Part shown: positions 43,830-56,982 of the stretch, piece by piece
Numbering within the stretch: position 1 is the first letter of the stretch
Layout of the letters: each line of letters starts with the position of its first letter
NCBI RefSeq assembly: GCF_018129065.1
Contig: NZ_JAAEDM010000011.1
Coordinates: 25,721-89,720, forward strand
DNA length: 64,000 nt
DNA from: Neoroseomonas soli
GTDB lineage: Bacteria; Pseudomonadota; Alphaproteobacteria; Acetobacterales; Acetobacteraceae
Direction: 5' to 3'
Notes under the pieces: generated by a model
Database searches by the model: none
Told to the model about the DNA's origin: nothing
Seen by the model: only the letters and a program-made list of their open reading frames with translations
Program-made: the position numbers and the translations under genes

Positions 43830-46292
43830 TCAGGCGGCCGCGCGCGAACCCTCCTCGCGCCGCATGGCGGTGATGGCGGCCTGCCAGGCCAAGCCGTCAT
43901 CCGCAGCGTCGATCTCGATGTGGATGCCGTTCAGGCCGAGCGCGCGCGCCTCCGCGCGCAGCCGCAATCCGCGATGGTCGGGCAGCACCAGCACTAGCGC
44001 CTGCCCTTCCTGCACGCCCGAAAGCCCCGCGACCAGCGCGCCATGCGCCGAGACGCTGACCAGTCGTCCCTCCTGCACGCCGGATGCGAGCTCGACGCGG
44101 CACGCCGCCCTGACGGCGAAGTGCTGCGACAGGCGCCGGTCCGCCTCGGCGACGGAGGTCCGCACCACCTCGACGAGCTTGCCCTGCAGCGCCTCGACGT
44201 CGGCGTTGACCGCGGCGGTGGTGCCGCTGACGCCTTCCGCGCGCACCCCCGCTTCCCGCGCCGCGGTGGAAACCGCCTCGGCCTCGTCGCTCATGCGGCG
44301 CACGGCCTGGCCGCTCTGCGCCACGTTGCGGGCGATCTCCTGGGTCACCGCCGCCTGCTGCTCCATCGCCGCGGCGATGGCGCCGGCGGCCTCGGCGATC
44401 TCGGCGATCATGCCGCCGATGCCGGCCACGGCGGCGACCGCGGCCTCGGTGCTGCCCTGGATCTCGGCGATCTGGCGGCCGATCTCCTCCGTGCTGCGGG
44501 CGGTCTGGCCGGCGAGGTTCTTCACTTCCCCCGCCACCACGGCGAAGCCCTTCCCTGCCTCCCCGGCGCGGGCCGCCTCGATGGTGGCATTCAGCGCGAG
44601 AAGGTTGGTCTGGCCGGCGACGGCGCGGATCAGGTGCACGACCTCTCCGATGCGGCCGACCGTCTCGCTCAGGTGGCGGATCGCCTGCTCGGCGGCCTCC
44701 CCGCCGGAGACGGCGCGGCGGGTGATCTCCCCGGTGCGCGCGGCCTGGGCGGTGATCTCGTGGATCGAGGCGGCGAGTTCCTCGGCCGCGGCGGCCACGG
44801 CCTCGACCGCGTCGCGCGCGTCGGAGGAGACGCCTGCCATGCCGTCCGCGCGCTCGGACAGGCGTGCCGCGATGGCGGCCATGGCCTCGGTCTCGGCGGC
44901 GATGCTGCCGGTGCGCGCGGCGACGGTGTCCACCGCGCCGCGGGATTCCGCCTCGACCGTGCCGGCCAGCTCGCCGATCGCGCGGCGGCGTTCCTCGGCG
45001 GCCTGGCGCTCGCGCGCGGCGCGTTCGGCATCGGCGAAGGCGAGGCGCGCGCGCAGCATGCGCTGCAATGAGAAAACGCGATGGAATTCGCGCGCCGACG
45101 GGGGCGCCAGTGGGCGCCCGTAGTCGCGCGCGGCGACCGCGAGCAATTGTTCCTCGAGCGCCGCGACCGGGCGCCGGACGGCGAGGACCGCGCGCCAGGC
45201 GCAGAACGCCGCCACCAGCATGGCGAGCAGCGCCACCATCGCCGCCTGCCAGGCACGGGCGGTGAGGTTCGCCCGCGCGCTGGCATGGGCCTCGCCGGCG
45301 GCCCGGAGCTGGCGCTCCAGGATCTCGCGCAGCGCGCCGACCGTGGGGGTGATGAGCGGCAGGCCACGGTCGCGCATATGCGCCTCGAGCGCCTGCGCGT
45401 CGCCCGCCTCCGCGAGGCGCAGGGCGGGCGCCAGCCCGTCCCGCATCCAGGCCTCGCGGGCGGTGAGGAAGCGCGCGGCCGCGGCGTGTTCCTCGGCGGG
45501 GCGCGGCAGCGCGGCGTAGCCCTCCCAGGCGGCGCTGACGTGGCCCACCTGGTCGCGGATCCTGCGCAGCCGCTCGGCCGCCGGATGGCCGCCGCGCAGC
45601 TCGGCCGGGATCATGGCGAGTTGCGCGCCATTGTCGCGCAGCAGGTCCAGCGCGTCGGTCAGTCGCGCGGCAGGCGCGGTGTGCTGCTCGTACACCACGC
45701 GCAGCGCTTCGTTGCTATCGCGCATGCCGGCCAGCGCGACCAGGCCGGCACCGGCCGAGGCGAGCACCGCCGCGGCGAGCGCGGCGCCGACGCGTATCGT
45801 CACGCTGCCCCGCCATTCCGCGAACCGGGCGCGCCAGCCGGTGCGCACCAGTTCGCCGTCGCGCAGGCCGATGCCTTGGCCGCGCCCCGCACGGATGGCG
45901 GCGTAGGCGGTGCCGGCGGCGGCCTTCTCCTCCGCTGTCGGGCGACTGCGGATGGAGATGTAGCCGGTGACCGCGCCGGCTTCCTCCACCGGCGTCACGT
46001 TGGCGCGCACCCAGTAGAAGGCGCCCGACTTCGCCCGGTTCTTCACCAGCCCGTCCCAGGGGCGGCCCGCTTTGATGCACGCCCAGAGGTCGGCGAAGGC
46101 CTCCGGCGGCATGTCGGGGTGGCGCACGATGTTGTGCGGCGCGCCGAGGAGTTCCTTCTCCCCGAAGCCGCTGATGCGCGCGAAGGCCGCATTGGCGAAG
46201 ACGACCCGCCCGCCGGTGTCGGTGCGGGAGACGAGGACCTCCCCGGACGGAACCTCGATCTCCTGGTCGATGACCGGCTCGTTCACGCGCAT
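43830..46292 (-). CDS. Methyl-accepting chemotaxis protein with N-terminal PAS and C-terminal PilZ domain
   Basis: 820 residues. Order: Aer-like PAS at about 15-115 ([44 protein letters not shown]); transmembrane helix 164-190; four-helix sensor 195-345; second helix 349-372; coiled cytoplasmic signalling domain with the [18 protein letters not shown] hairpin at 561-579; then PilZ at about 725-812. In the PilZ part RxxxR is kept (Arg728, Arg732) but DxSxxG is SVSAHG. The Aer-like PAS suggests redox or oxygen sensing. No che genes are nearby. Confidence 0.9.
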   Translation of the reverse strand: MRVNEPVIDQEIEVPSGEVLVSRTDTGGRVVFANAAFARISGFGEKELLGAPHNIVRHPDMPPEAFADLWACIKAGRPWDGLVKNRAKSGAFYWVRANVTPVEEAGAVTGYISIRSRPTAEEKAAAGTAYAAIRAGRGQGIGLRDGELVRTGWRARFAEWRGSVTIRVGAALAAAVLASAGAGLVALAGMRDSNEALRVVYEQHTAPAARLTDALDLLRDNGAQLAMIPAELRGGHPAAERLRRIRDQVGHVSAAWEGYAALPRPAEEHAAAARFLTAREAWMRDGLAPALRLAEAGDAQALEAHMRDRGLPLITPTVGALREILERQLRAAGEAHASARANLTARAWQAAMVALLAMLVAAFCAWRAVLAVRRPVAALEEQLLAVAARDYGRPLAPPSAREFHRVFSLQRMLRARLAFADAERAARERQAAEERRRAIGELAGTVEAESRGAVDTVAARTGSIAAETEAMAAIAARLSERADGMAGVSSDARDAVEAVAAAAEELAASIHEITAQAARTGEITRRAVSGGEAAEQAIRHLSETVGRIGEVVHLIRAVAGQTNLLALNATIEAARAGEAGKGFAVVAGEVKNLAGQTARSTEEIGRQIAEIQGSTEAAVAAVAGIGGMIAEIAEAAGAIAAAMEQQAAVTQEIARNVAQSGQAVRRMSDEAEAVSTAAREAGVRAEGVSGTTAAVNADVEALQGKLVEVVRTSVAEADRRLSQHFAVRAACRVELASGVQEGRLVSVSAHGALVAGLSGVQEGQALVLVLPDHRGLRLRAEARALGLNGIHIEIDAADDGLAWQAAITAMRREEGSRAAA

Positions 46293-46373
46293 GCCAGCAA
46301 TACCTCTCGCCCTGATTCGGCTCAGGCGGGAGGTATCGCGGGGGCGCTTAAGGAAGCGTGATGCGCCCGGCGG

Positions 46374-47945
46374 TCACTGGGCGAGTGCGGCGCTCCAGGG
46401 GCTCAGCACATCGGTGATGCCCTCGCGCGTGCCGTCGGCGCCGATGCGGATGAGGTTCGGGCAGGCGAAGTTCACCGGCAGCACGGCGTGCTCCACCTCG
46501 GTCACCTCGGCGTCCTTCGCCAGCGCGGCGATCGTCTCGGCGCCGAGGCGGCGATCCGCCGTCACCCCTTCCGGTCCCGAGACGTCGAGCCGCGGATGAT
46601 GTGCGGCGGCTTCCGGGCCCATGCCGAAATCCGCGACGAAGGAGAGCAACTGGAACACCGCCGCCATGATGCGCCGCCCGCCCGAGGCGCCCATGCCGAT
46701 GACCGGCGCGTCGCCCTCGGCGGCGATGACGGGGCACATGTTGCACAGCGGGCGCTTCGACGGCGCGATGGCATTGGCGCTGCCCGGCCGCGGGTCGAAC
46801 CACATGACGCCGTTGTTCATCAGCACGCCCGAGCGCGGCAGCACGACGCGGCTGCCCATGCTCGACAGCAGCGTAGTCGTCATCGCGACCATCATCCCGT
46901 CCTTGTCGCAGACGGTCAGGTGGGTGGTGCAGGAATCGGCCCCCTGCGGCTCCGCGTCGCCGAGGCCGGCGAGGCGTTCCGCATAGGCCTCCCGCATGGA
47001 ACGGGCGAGATGCGCATACCAGGCGGCGGACGGCGCGGCGCCGGAGAAGTCGGCGTCGCGCATGCCGTTCAGCACGCGCGCGAGCGTCGGCGCGGCGGTC
47101 AGGCCGTTGGCGAGCATCAGCCGCTTGCCGCGCCATTCGACCTCGAGCGCCGGCTTCACCACGGCGTGGCAGCCGAGGAGGTCGGCGGCACTGATCGGGG
47201 AACCCATGTCGCGGAAGTCGGCGAGGAGTTCACCCGCGACCTCGCCCTCGTAGAAGTCGCGCAGGCCGGCATGGGCCAGGCGCTCGATCGTCTCGGCGAG
47301 CTTGCCCTGGGTGAAGAAGCCGGGGCTGCCCTGGTAGGGCGGCACGGGCGGCAGGCCGTTCGGCAGGTAGATGCGCGCGCTTTCCTCGTAGAGGCGCAGC
47401 ACCGAGGCGCTGTTGGCGACCTTCAGCGTGGTGAACCAGTCCTGCGACAGCCCGCGCTTCGCGAGCGCGATCGCCGGCGCCAGCACCACCGAGAGCGGCA
47501 GCCTGCCGTGGCGCGCGTGCAGTTCCGCATAGCCCGCGACCGAGGACGGGATGACGAAGGACAACGGGCCGTGGATGTTGCGGTCGCCGACCACTTCCGG
47601 CCAGGTGAAGAGGTCCGCCTTCATCGTGCCGGTCAGCGGATAGGCGGACGGATCGAGGCGCTGCGGGGAGACGGGGCCGAAATCGAAGGTCTGAGCCTCC
47701 CCGCCCGGGGTCATGACCTGGGTGAAGCCGATGCCGCCGAGGCCCGAGTTCCAGGGTTCGACGACGGCCAGCGCGAAGGCGGTGGCGACGGCGGCGTCGG
47801 CCGCGGTGCCGCCTTCCTCGAGAATCGCGATGCCGGCCTCGGCCGCGTCGCGCGCCTGGGAGGCGATCATGCCCCGGCGCCCCGTCGCCCCCGGCTTGGT
47901 GACCTGCCAGTGCTGCGAGACATGCGGGGGCGGCGTCCAGGCCAT
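46374..47945 (-). CDS. Gamma-glutamyltransferase-family Ntn hydrolase
   Basis: 523 residues. The GGT fold is clear: [30 protein letters not shown], and the autocatalytic Thr in [13 protein letters not shown] (about residue 350), then [14 protein letters not shown] near the C-terminus. No signal peptide is visible, unlike periplasmic E. coli GGT, and the protein is shorter, so it may be a cytosolic GGT-like hydrolase. The start at 47945 ([11 protein letters not shown]) is preferred over the 375-base upstream extension, which is Ala/Arg-rich. Divergent from malate synthase with 151 bp between. Confidence 0.85.
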   Translation of the reverse strand: MAWTPPPHVSQHWQVTKPGATGRRGMIASQARDAAEAGIAILEEGGTAADAAVATAFALAVVEPWNSGLGGIGFTQVMTPGGEAQTFDFGPVSPQRLDPSAYPLTGTMKADLFTWPEVVGDRNIHGPLSFVIPSSVAGYAELHARHGRLPLSVVLAPAIALAKRGLSQDWFTTLKVANSASVLRLYEESARIYLPNGLPPVPPYQGSPGFFTQGKLAETIERLAHAGLRDFYEGEVAGELLADFRDMGSPISAADLLGCHAVVKPALEVEWRGKRLMLANGLTAAPTLARVLNGMRDADFSGAAPSAAWYAHLARSMREAYAERLAGLGDAEPQGADSCTTHLTVCDKDGMMVAMTTTLLSSMGSRVVLPRSGVLMNNGVMWFDPRPGSANAIAPSKRPLCNMCPVIAAEGDAPVIGMGASGGRRIMAAVFQLLSFVADFGMGPEAAAHHPRLDVSGPEGVTADRRLGAETIAALAKDAEVTEVEHAVLPVNFACPNLIRIGADGTREGITDVLSPWSAALAQ

Positions 47946-48096
47946 GATGGCGTCCTTCCGGAAATGCGAGGCCGGCACCCTCGCGCCAGGGCGCCCGCCG
48001 GGCAACCCCCGTTTGCCCCGGGGCGGCTTTCCTCCTAGGAAGCCCGAAGGAAATCGGCGCTCCGCGAGGACCGCCGCGCCTTCAGGAGAGCTTGCC

Positions 48097-50244
48097 ATGG
48101 CCGCAACAAAGGGTCTCGTCGTCGCTCCGGTCCTCAAGGCCTTCATGGAGGCCGAGGCGCTGCCGGGCACCGGCGTCGAGCCCGCGCGCTTCTGGGAAGC
48201 ATTCGAGCGGATCCTGCGCGAACTGGCGCCGGCCAATGCCGCGTTGCTGAAGAAGCGGGACGAGCTGCAGGCGAAGATCGATACCTGGCACCGCGCGCAT
48301 CCGGCGAAGCCCGTGGACATCGCGGCCTATACCGCCTTCCTCAAGGAGATCGGCTACCTGCTGCCGGAGCCGGCCGAGGTGAAGGTCGGCACCACCGACG
48401 TGGACGCGGAGATCGCATCGCTGGCGGGGCCGCAGCTCGTGGTGCCGGTGTCGAACGCGCGCTACGCGCTCAACGCGGCCAATGCGCGCTGGGGCTCGCT
48501 CTATGACGCGCTCTACGGCACCGACGCGATCCCGCAGGAGGGGCCGAAGGCGAAGGGCTACGACCCGGCGCGCGGCGCGAAGGTGATCGCCCGTGCCCGC
48601 GCGGTGCTGGATGGGGCCGTGCCGCTCGCGCGTGGCAGCCACGCGGACGCCACCGGCTACCGGCTCGAGGCCGGCGCGCTCGAGGTCTCGCTCAAGGACG
48701 GCACGAAGGTCGGCCTGGCGCGGCCGGGGCAGTGCGTGGGTTTCCTGGGTGACGCGCACGCGCCGTCCTCGCTGCTGTTCGTGAACAACGGGCTGCACAT
48801 CGAGGTGAAGTTCGACCGCGCGCATCCGATCGGGAAGACGGATGCCGCCGGCATCTGCGACGTGGTGCTGGAGGCGGCGCTGACCACCATCCAGGACTGC
48901 GAGGATTCCGTCGCCGCCGTGGATGCCGGAGACAAGGTCGACGTCTATCGCTGCTGGCTTGGGCTGATGCGGGGCGACCTGACGGCCGAGTTCGAGAAGG
49001 ACGGGAAGGTGATGACGCGGCGGCTCGCCGCCGACCGCATCTTCCAGAAGCCCTCGGGCGGCGCGATGACGCTGCACGGGCGGTCGGTGATGCTGGTGCG
49101 CAATGTCGGCCATCACATGATGACCGACGCCGCGACGCTGGACGGCCATGAGATCCCGGAGACGATCCTCGACGCGATGTGCACCGTCGCGATCGCGCTG
49201 CACGACATCCGCGGCAAGCGGATGAACTCGCGCGCCGGGTCCGTCTACATCGTGAAGCCGAAGATGCACGGGCCGGAGGAAGTGGCCTGGGCGGATACGC
49301 TCTTCGCCCGCGTGGAGGACGCGCTCGGCCTGAAGCGCGCCACGCTTAAGATGGGCATCATGGACGAGGAGCGGCGCACCACCATCAACCTCAAGTCCTG
49401 CATCGCCGCGGCGAAGGATCGCGTGGTGTTCATCAACACCGGCTTCCTCGACCGCACGGGCGACGAGATCCACACCTCGATGGAAGCCGGCGCGGTCGTG
49501 CGCAAGAACGACATGAAGGCGCAGCCCTGGATCAGGTCCTACGAGGACTGGAACGTGGACACCGGCCTGATGTGCGGCCTGCGCGGGCGCGCGCAGATCG
49601 GCAAGGGAATGTGGGCGATGCCCGACATGATGGCCGCGATGCTCGAGCAGAAGGTGGGCCACCCGAAGGCCGGCGCGAACACGGCCTGGGTGCCCTCCCC
49701 CACCGCCGCGACGCTGCATGCGCTGCACTACCACGAGGTGGACGTCGCCGCGCGGCAGGACGAACTGGCCAAGGGCGGCCGCCGCGCGACGCTGGACGAC
49801 ATCCTCACCGTGCCGCTGGCGCGCGACACCAACTGGTCGCCGGCCGACGTGCAGGCGGAACTCGACAACAACGCGCAGGGTATCCTGGGCTATGTCGTGC
49901 GCTGGGTGGACCAGGGCGTGGGGTGCTCCAAGGTGCCGGACATCAACGATGTCGGGCTGATGGAGGACCGCGCGACGCTGCGCATCTCCTCCCAGCACAT
50001 CGCCAACTGGCTGCGGCATGAGGTGGTGACCTCCGCCCAGGTGATGGAGACGATGAAGCGCATGGCCGCCGTGGTGGACCGGCAGAATGCCGACGACCCC
50101 GCCTATGTGCCGATGGCGCCGAAATTCGACGGGCCGGCCTTCAGGGCGGCGTGCGACCTGGTGTTCGAAGGCGCGAAGCAGCCGAACGGCTACACGGAAT
50201 TCGTGCTGACGCGGCGGCGGCGGGAGGCCAAGGCGGCGGGGTGA
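48097..50244 (+). CDS. glcB: Malate synthase G
   Basis: 715 residues, matching malate synthase G (about 723). Glyoxylate/acetyl-CoA site motifs appear as [36 protein letters not shown] (catalytic acidic residues), [17 protein letters not shown] and [15 protein letters not shown]. The enzyme joins glyoxylate and acetyl-CoA to malate. Isocitrate lyase is not in the window; glcB can also serve glycolate use. CAGGAGAG precedes the ATG at 48097, and the upstream frame extension overlaps the divergent gene and is not used. An inverted repeat GGCTT...AAGCC lies in its leader. Confidence 0.95.
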   Translation: MAATKGLVVAPVLKAFMEAEALPGTGVEPARFWEAFERILRELAPANAALLKKRDELQAKIDTWHRAHPAKPVDIAAYTAFLKEIGYLLPEPAEVKVGTTDVDAEIASLAGPQLVVPVSNARYALNAANARWGSLYDALYGTDAIPQEGPKAKGYDPARGAKVIARARAVLDGAVPLARGSHADATGYRLEAGALEVSLKDGTKVGLARPGQCVGFLGDAHAPSSLLFVNNGLHIEVKFDRAHPIGKTDAAGICDVVLEAALTTIQDCEDSVAAVDAGDKVDVYRCWLGLMRGDLTAEFEKDGKVMTRRLAADRIFQKPSGGAMTLHGRSVMLVRNVGHHMMTDAATLDGHEIPETILDAMCTVAIALHDIRGKRMNSRAGSVYIVKPKMHGPEEVAWADTLFARVEDALGLKRATLKMGIMDEERRTTINLKSCIAAAKDRVVFINTGFLDRTGDEIHTSMEAGAVVRKNDMKAQPWIRSYEDWNVDTGLMCGLRGRAQIGKGMWAMPDMMAAMLEQKVGHPKAGANTAWVPSPTAATLHALHYHEVDVAARQDELAKGGRRATLDDILTVPLARDTNWSPADVQAELDNNAQGILGYVVRWVDQGVGCSKVPDINDVGLMEDRATLRISSQHIANWLRHEVVTSAQVMETMKRMAAVVDRQNADDPAYVPMAPKFDGPAFRAACDLVFEGAKQPNGYTEFVLTRRRREAKAAG

Positions 50245-50460
50245 AGACCCGCCCGGCACTCTGGCACTTCAGGGCCTGGGAAGGCTTCGCGAGGATTGGT
50301 TGGGTAATTTTTCCTATAAAGGGGAGCGCTTGCCGCTAGCAAGGGCGGAACGGAGACGTGCCGCACTCACCACCGCGTGACGTGCGGCCGTCGGGCTCTT
50401 GCTTGTTCGGGCCGAAGGGATGCGGGATAAGGTCGGGCCGGGTCCGAAACGTCAGGAGCG

Positions 50461-51924
50461 ATGTCACACGCCATGACCGCCTTTGCTGCACCCGCTTCCG
50501 CCGCCCGGCTTTCCCGCCGCCTCGCCCTTGCCCTGCCCGCCGCCACGGTGGCCACGCCGGCCCTCGCGCAGGGCGCGGCGCCGAGCGAGGCCGAGGCCGC
50601 GCGCATCGCCAGCGAGGCCTATGTCTTCGGCTACCCGCTGGTGACCATGGAGATGACGCGGCGCGCCTCGACCAACGTGCCGAACGCGACGGCCCATGTC
50701 GGCCGGGCGCCGATGGGGCAGTTCCACATGTCCCGCGCCTATCCCACCGCCGCTTTCCGCGACGTGACGGCGCCCAACGCGGATACGCTCTACTGCACGG
50801 CCTGGCTGGATCTCGGCGCGGAGCCCTGGGTGGTGTCCTGGCCGGAGATGCCCGATCGCTACTACCTGATGCCGATGCTGGACGGCTGGACGAGCGTGAT
50901 CGCCTCGGCGGGCACGCGCACCACGGGGCACCAGGCGCAGACCTATGTCCTCGCGGGGCCGAAATTCCGCGGCGCGACGCCGCCTGGCATCCCGGTGGTG
51001 CGCTCGACGACGGACATGCTGTGGATCCTCGGCCGCGTCTATTGCACCGGCACGCCGGAGGACTATGCGGCGGTGCACGCGATCCAGGACCGGATGAAGT
51101 TGCAGCCGCTTTCGAGCTGGGGGCGGGCCTATGCGCCGCCGGAGGGGCGCGTCGATCCGGCGATCGACACGCGGACCGGGGTGCGCGACCAAGTGGACCG
51201 GCTGAGCGGCGCCGACTACTTCCGCATGCTCGCGGACCTCATGGGCGCGAACCCGCCGGTCGCGGCCGATGCGCCGATGGTGGCCCGGATGGCGCGCATC
51301 GGGATCGTGCCGGGCAGGCCCTTCCAGGCGGCACGCGCGCCGCAGGCGGTGCGCCGCGCGGTGGATGGCGCGCCACGCGCCGGCCAGGCGGCAATCATGG
51401 GACGCATCCGCACCAGCGAGGCACGGGCGCGGCAGACCAACAACTGGTTCGTCCTTACCGAGACGGGGCAGTACGGCACCAACTACCTGAACCGCGCCTA
51501 CGTCACCGCGGTCGGGCTCGGCGCGAACCGGCCGCACGATGCGGTCTATCCTTTCACGGAATTCGACGCGGCCGGGCAGAAGCTGGACGGCGCCAACCGC
51601 TACGTGCTGCGCTTCCCGCCGGGGCAGCGGCCCCCGGCGCGCGGGTTCTGGTCGCTGACGATGTACACTTCGCAGTTCTTCTTCGTGGACAATCCGCTCA
51701 ACCGCTACACGCTGAGTTCGCGCAGCGAGTTGAAGCCGAATGGCGATGGCTCGACGGACCTGCTGATCCAGGCCGATGATCCCGGGCCGGATCGCCGGGC
51801 GAACTGGCTGCCGGCGCCGCGGGACGGCTTCGTACTGATGTTCCGGCTCTATTGGCCGATGGAGCCGCCGGCCTTTTCGGTGATCGACGGAAGCTGGTAC
51901 CCGCCGCAGGTGGTGCGAGCCTGA
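50461..51924 (+). CDS. Secreted DUF1254/DUF1214-domain protein
   Basis: 487 residues with a signal peptide (cleavage near ALAQG, about residue 36). AYVFGYPLVTMEMTRRAS begins DUF1254, and APNADTLYCTAWLDLGAEP is a conserved strand; the C-terminal FWSLTMYTSQFFFVDNPLNRYTLSSR and WLPAP belong to DUF1214. The family is widespread, exported, and of unknown enzymatic role. An AT-rich patch with TATAAAGGGG about 150 bases upstream could be its promoter. AGGAG precedes the ATG. Confidence 0.85.
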   Translation: MSHAMTAFAAPASAARLSRRLALALPAATVATPALAQGAAPSEAEAARIASEAYVFGYPLVTMEMTRRASTNVPNATAHVGRAPMGQFHMSRAYPTAAFRDVTAPNADTLYCTAWLDLGAEPWVVSWPEMPDRYYLMPMLDGWTSVIASAGTRTTGHQAQTYVLAGPKFRGATPPGIPVVRSTTDMLWILGRVYCTGTPEDYAAVHAIQDRMKLQPLSSWGRAYAPPEGRVDPAIDTRTGVRDQVDRLSGADYFRMLADLMGANPPVAADAPMVARMARIGIVPGRPFQAARAPQAVRRAVDGAPRAGQAAIMGRIRTSEARARQTNNWFVLTETGQYGTNYLNRAYVTAVGLGANRPHDAVYPFTEFDAAGQKLDGANRYVLRFPPGQRPPARGFWSLTMYTSQFFFVDNPLNRYTLSSRSELKPNGDGSTDLLIQADDPGPDRRANWLPAPRDGFVLMFRLYWPMEPPAFSVIDGSWYPPQVVRA

Positions 51925-51930
51925 AGGGCG

Positions 51931-51981
51931 GCCGGGAGGGCAGGACCTTCCCGCCCCCCGCTTTCTTGTCCTTGGCATCCT
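51931..51981 (+). repeat. Possible truncated copy D of the intergenic hairpin repeat
   Basis: GGGAGGG pairs with CCTTCCC, then CGCCCCCCGCTTTCTTGTCCTTGGC follows, like the first half of copies A-C. The second half with the dyad and right end is missing. It lies just after the DUF1254 stop. Confidence 0.35.
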
Positions 51982-52050
51982 GCGATCGCTGCCCTACCCC
52001 GGGCGCCCACCAGGCCGGCCGTTCGGCCGAACCGCGCAAAGGTAGCGACC

Positions 52051-52296
52051 ATGCCCGACACCCTCCCCGACAGGCTCTCCACCGACCCTTCCAGCCCCTA
52101 TTTCAACGAGGACCTGCTGCAGCGCGGCATCGGCATCCGGTTCCGCGGGCAGGAGAAGACGAATGTCGAGGAGTACTGCGTCTCCGAAGGCTGGGTGCGG
52201 GTCAGCCTGGGCAAGGCGGTGGACCGGCGCGGCCGGCCGCTGACGATGAAGCTGACCGGCCCGGTCGAACCCTACCTGCGCGACGAACCGAAGTAG
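52051..52296 (+). CDS. DUF3297 family small protein
   Basis: 81 residues. The whole protein matches DUF3297, with DRLSTDPSSPYFNEDLL at the N-terminus and VRVSLGKAVDRRGRPLTMK and LTGPVEPYL at the C-terminus. These are short soluble proteins of unknown function, common in Proteobacteria and often named glutathione peroxidase-associated. It is monocistronic, with a strong hairpin 30 bases after the stop. Confidence 0.85.
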   Translation: MPDTLPDRLSTDPSSPYFNEDLLQRGIGIRFRGQEKTNVEEYCVSEGWVRVSLGKAVDRRGRPLTMKLTGPVEPYLRDEPK

Positions 52297-52326
52297 CGCC
52301 CGCGCGCCACGCCCCGGCGCAAGGAA

Positions 52327-52356
52327 AAGGGCCGGGCGACGGCGCGCCCGGCCCTT
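52327..52356 (+). terminator. Strong bidirectional hairpin terminator
   Basis: AAGGGCCGGGCG (52327-52338) pairs with CGCCCGGCCCTT (52345-52356), a perfect 12-bp stem with a six-base loop, between the convergent DUF3297 and the small membrane protein. An A-rich run precedes it, giving a U-run on the minus strand. Confidence 0.75.
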
Positions 52357-52416
52357 GGTCAGCCGCAGCATCCATGTGCCGCCTCGCGGCCGCTCCCCCA
52401 AGCGGCCGGGCGGTCC

Positions 52417-52710
52417 TCACATGTCCTGCGACTTGTAGATGCTGAGGGCGCCGAGAATCATCGTCAGGGCACCGCAGGCGACCAGGTAGACGCTGACCGT
52501 CTGCGATTCGGTCGCCGGCAGCCCGCCGGGCAGGGTCAGCATCCAGACGGCGTCGCCGTAGGCGAGCCAGATCCCGGCTCCGATCGCGCCGAAGCCCATG
52601 AGGATGGCGATGATGCCGAGCGCAACCGCCAGACGACCATCATCCGCCGTCGGCGCCTTCTCGTAGATGGCCTGGACGCTGCGCCGGCCGAAACTTCCCG
52701 CATCCGACAT
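52417..52710 (-). CDS. Hypothetical two-helix membrane protein
   Basis: 97 residues. Two hydrophobic helices, LAVALGIIAILMGFGAIGAG and VYLVACGALTMILGALSIY, are separated by an extracytoplasmic-looking loop. I do not recognise a family. ATG at 52708-52710 is chosen because the upstream extension to 52746 is short and lacks a ribosome site. The AT-rich promoter region (52743-52870) lies immediately upstream and contains the palindrome ACACGCGTGT. Confidence 0.6.
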   Translation of the reverse strand: MSDAGSFGRRSVQAIYEKAPTADDGRLAVALGIIAILMGFGAIGAGIWLAYGDAVWMLTLPGGLPATESQTVSVYLVACGALTMILGALSIYKSQDM

Positions 52711-54947
<2,237 letters not shown>

Positions 54948-54965
54948 GCCGCGAGGTTTCCGCCC

Positions 54966-54988
54966 GCCCCTCTCTTCGGCGGAGGGGC
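54966..54988 (+). terminator. Hairpin between glnB and glnA
   Basis: GCCCCTC (54966-54972) pairs with GAGGGGC (54982-54988). No T-run follows, so it may be a partial terminator or an mRNA-processing element that lets glnA be expressed separately from glnB. Confidence 0.45.
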
Positions 54989-55155
54989 GGCGCGGGGTCC
55001 GGGCCGGGTGCTGCGCGCATCCACCGGGCCGGAACAGCCAGGGGCGCGGCCGCAGGGCCTGCGCGCCTGGTGCCGGATCGCGCCGCGGGGCACCGAAGCC
55101 GCGGCGCGGGACTGAGTTTCGGGGTTTTCGCAGTCAGGGAACAGGACCGCACATC

Positions 55156-56592
55156 ATGCCCAAGAAGCCCGCCGCCGCTGGAGGCGATGCCGTCTCCAAG
55201 GTGATGGAGATGATCAAGGAGCACAGCGTCGAGTACGTGGACTTCCGGTTCACGGACCCGCGCGGCAAGTGGCACCACACCGCGCAGCACGTCTCGACGA
55301 TCGAGCCCGAGATCTTCGAGGAAGGCATCATGTTCGATGGCTCCTCGATCGGCGGCTGGAAGGCGATCAACGAGTCCGACATGATCCTCATGCCGGACCC
55401 CGCCACCGCGGTGATGGATCCCTTCTCGGCCAAGCCGCAGATGATCCTGTTCTGCGACATCTACGAGCCGTCGACCGGCCAGCGCTACAGCCGCGATCCG
55501 CGCGGCACGGCGAAGAAGGCCGAGGAATACCTGAAGTCCACCGGCATCGGCGACACCGCCTTCGTCGGCGCGGAAGCCGAGTTCTTCATCTTCGACAACG
55601 TGAAGTTCGGCACGGGCGGCACCTACGGCATCTACCAGCTCGACAGCATCGAGGGCCCGCAGGCCAGCCTGAAGGACTACCCCGAGGGCAACATGGGCCA
55701 CCGCCCCGGCCTCAAGGGCGGCTACTTCCCCGTTCCGCCGGTGGACAGCGAGCAGGATCTCCGCGCCGAGATGCTCTCGACCATGGGCGAGATGGGCCTG
55801 CCGATCGAGAAGCACCACCATGAGGTGGCGCAGTCCCAGCATGAGCTCGGCACCAAGTTCGGCCAGCTCGTGCAGCACGCCGACTTCATGCAGATCTACA
55901 AGTACTGCGTGCACAACGTCGCGCACAGCTACGGCAAGACCGCGACCTTCATGCCGAAGCCGGTCTATGGCGACAACGGCTCGGGCATGCATGTCCACCA
56001 GTCGATCTGGAAGGGCGGCAAGCCGGTCTTCGCCGGCAATGGCTATGCGGACCTGTCCGACACTGCGCTCTACTACATCGGCGGCATCATCAAGCACGCC
56101 AAGGCGCTGAACGCCTTCACCAACCCGCTGACCAATTCCTACAAGCGGCTGGTGCCGGGCTTCGAGGCGCCGGTGCTGCTCGCCTACTCGGCGCGCAACC
56201 GCTCCGCCTCCTGCCGCATCCCCTACGCGACGAGCCCGAAGGCGAAGCGCGTCGAGGTGCGCTTCCCGGATCCGGGCGCGAACCCGTACCTGGCATTCGC
56301 GGCGATGCTCATGGCCGGCCTCGATGGCATCAAGAACAAGATCCATCCGGGCGACGCCATGGACAAGGACCTGTACGACCTGCCGCCGGAGGAGCTGAAG
56401 GGCATCCCGACGGTGTGCGGCTCGCTGCGCGAGGCCCTGCAGTCGCTGGCCGCCGACCACGAGTTCCTGCTCGCCGGCGACGTGTTCACGAAGGACCAGA
56501 TCGAGAGCTACATCGAGCTGAAGTGGCAGGAGGTCTACAAGTTCGAGCAGACCCCGCACCCGGTCGAGTTCGAGATGTACTACTCCGTCTGA
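55156..56592 (+). CDS. glnA: Type I glutamine synthetase
   Basis: 478 residues. Key sites: [19 protein letters not shown] (metal Glu), [10 protein letters not shown] (ammonium/ATP site), NRSASCRIP, and [10 protein letters not shown] with the adenylylation tyrosine (residue 407). It forms the dodecameric enzyme that makes glutamine from glutamate and ammonium. A strong terminator follows. The adenylylation site implies control via GlnE and P-II, whose gene is upstream. Confidence 0.98.
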   Translation: MPKKPAAAGGDAVSKVMEMIKEHSVEYVDFRFTDPRGKWHHTAQHVSTIEPEIFEEGIMFDGSSIGGWKAINESDMILMPDPATAVMDPFSAKPQMILFCDIYEPSTGQRYSRDPRGTAKKAEEYLKSTGIGDTAFVGAEAEFFIFDNVKFGTGGTYGIYQLDSIEGPQASLKDYPEGNMGHRPGLKGGYFPVPPVDSEQDLRAEMLSTMGEMGLPIEKHHHEVAQSQHELGTKFGQLVQHADFMQIYKYCVHNVAHSYGKTATFMPKPVYGDNGSGMHVHQSIWKGGKPVFAGNGYADLSDTALYYIGGIIKHAKALNAFTNPLTNSYKRLVPGFEAPVLLAYSARNRSASCRIPYATSPKAKRVEVRFPDPGANPYLAFAAMLMAGLDGIKNKIHPGDAMDKDLYDLPPEELKGIPTVCGSLREALQSLAADHEFLLAGDVFTKDQIESYIELKWQEVYKFEQTPHPVEFEMYYSV

Positions 56593-56616
56593 TCCCGCCC
56601 GGATCTGACGAAGGGG

Positions 56617-56652
56617 GGCCCCGCCGGAGCGATCCTGCGGGGCCTTTCCTTT
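56617..56652 (+). terminator. Intrinsic terminator of glnA
   Basis: GGCCCCGC (56617-56624) pairs with GCGGGGCC (56637-56644), 12-base loop, followed by TTTCCTTT. Good strength for a Rho-independent terminator. Confidence 0.8.
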
Positions 56653-56982
56653 GGTTGCGGTTCCATCTTCCCGGCCGGCGGGGGCGGCGCGCGAACGGCA
56701 CGAGCGCCTCGGGGCCTGCCGCTGGCACGACCGACACCGCGGCCCGACGGTGCAATCGCCGTTCGCGGCCGGTGGGGCACGCCGATCCGGATCGGCGGAT
56801 GCCGGGGCGCAAGCGGCGCCGGCGCCATCCTCCGCGAAGCCGGACGTGATCCAGATCGCATCGCGTGAGGCGGCGGTGAAGCTCTTCGTGGTGGCCGCGG
56901 CGCGGGTCGCATAGGTGTCGATGCATCGATCCCGGGCCGCAGCGGCCCGGGCAATCACAACTCAGCCGAGGGGAGCATCACC
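56653..56982. other. 330-bp intergenic region, no convincing gene
   Basis: A small plus-strand ORF (56651-56914) and a minus-strand one overlap here, both Arg/Ala-rich without homologous features. The region before 56983 includes GAGGGGAGC, the ribosome site of the next gene. Treated as spacer. Confidence 0.5.

Noticed and set aside
56651..56914. Plus-strand 87-codon ORF after glnA
   Set aside because: Starts inside the terminator, Arg/Ala-rich, no ribosome site or homologous pattern.
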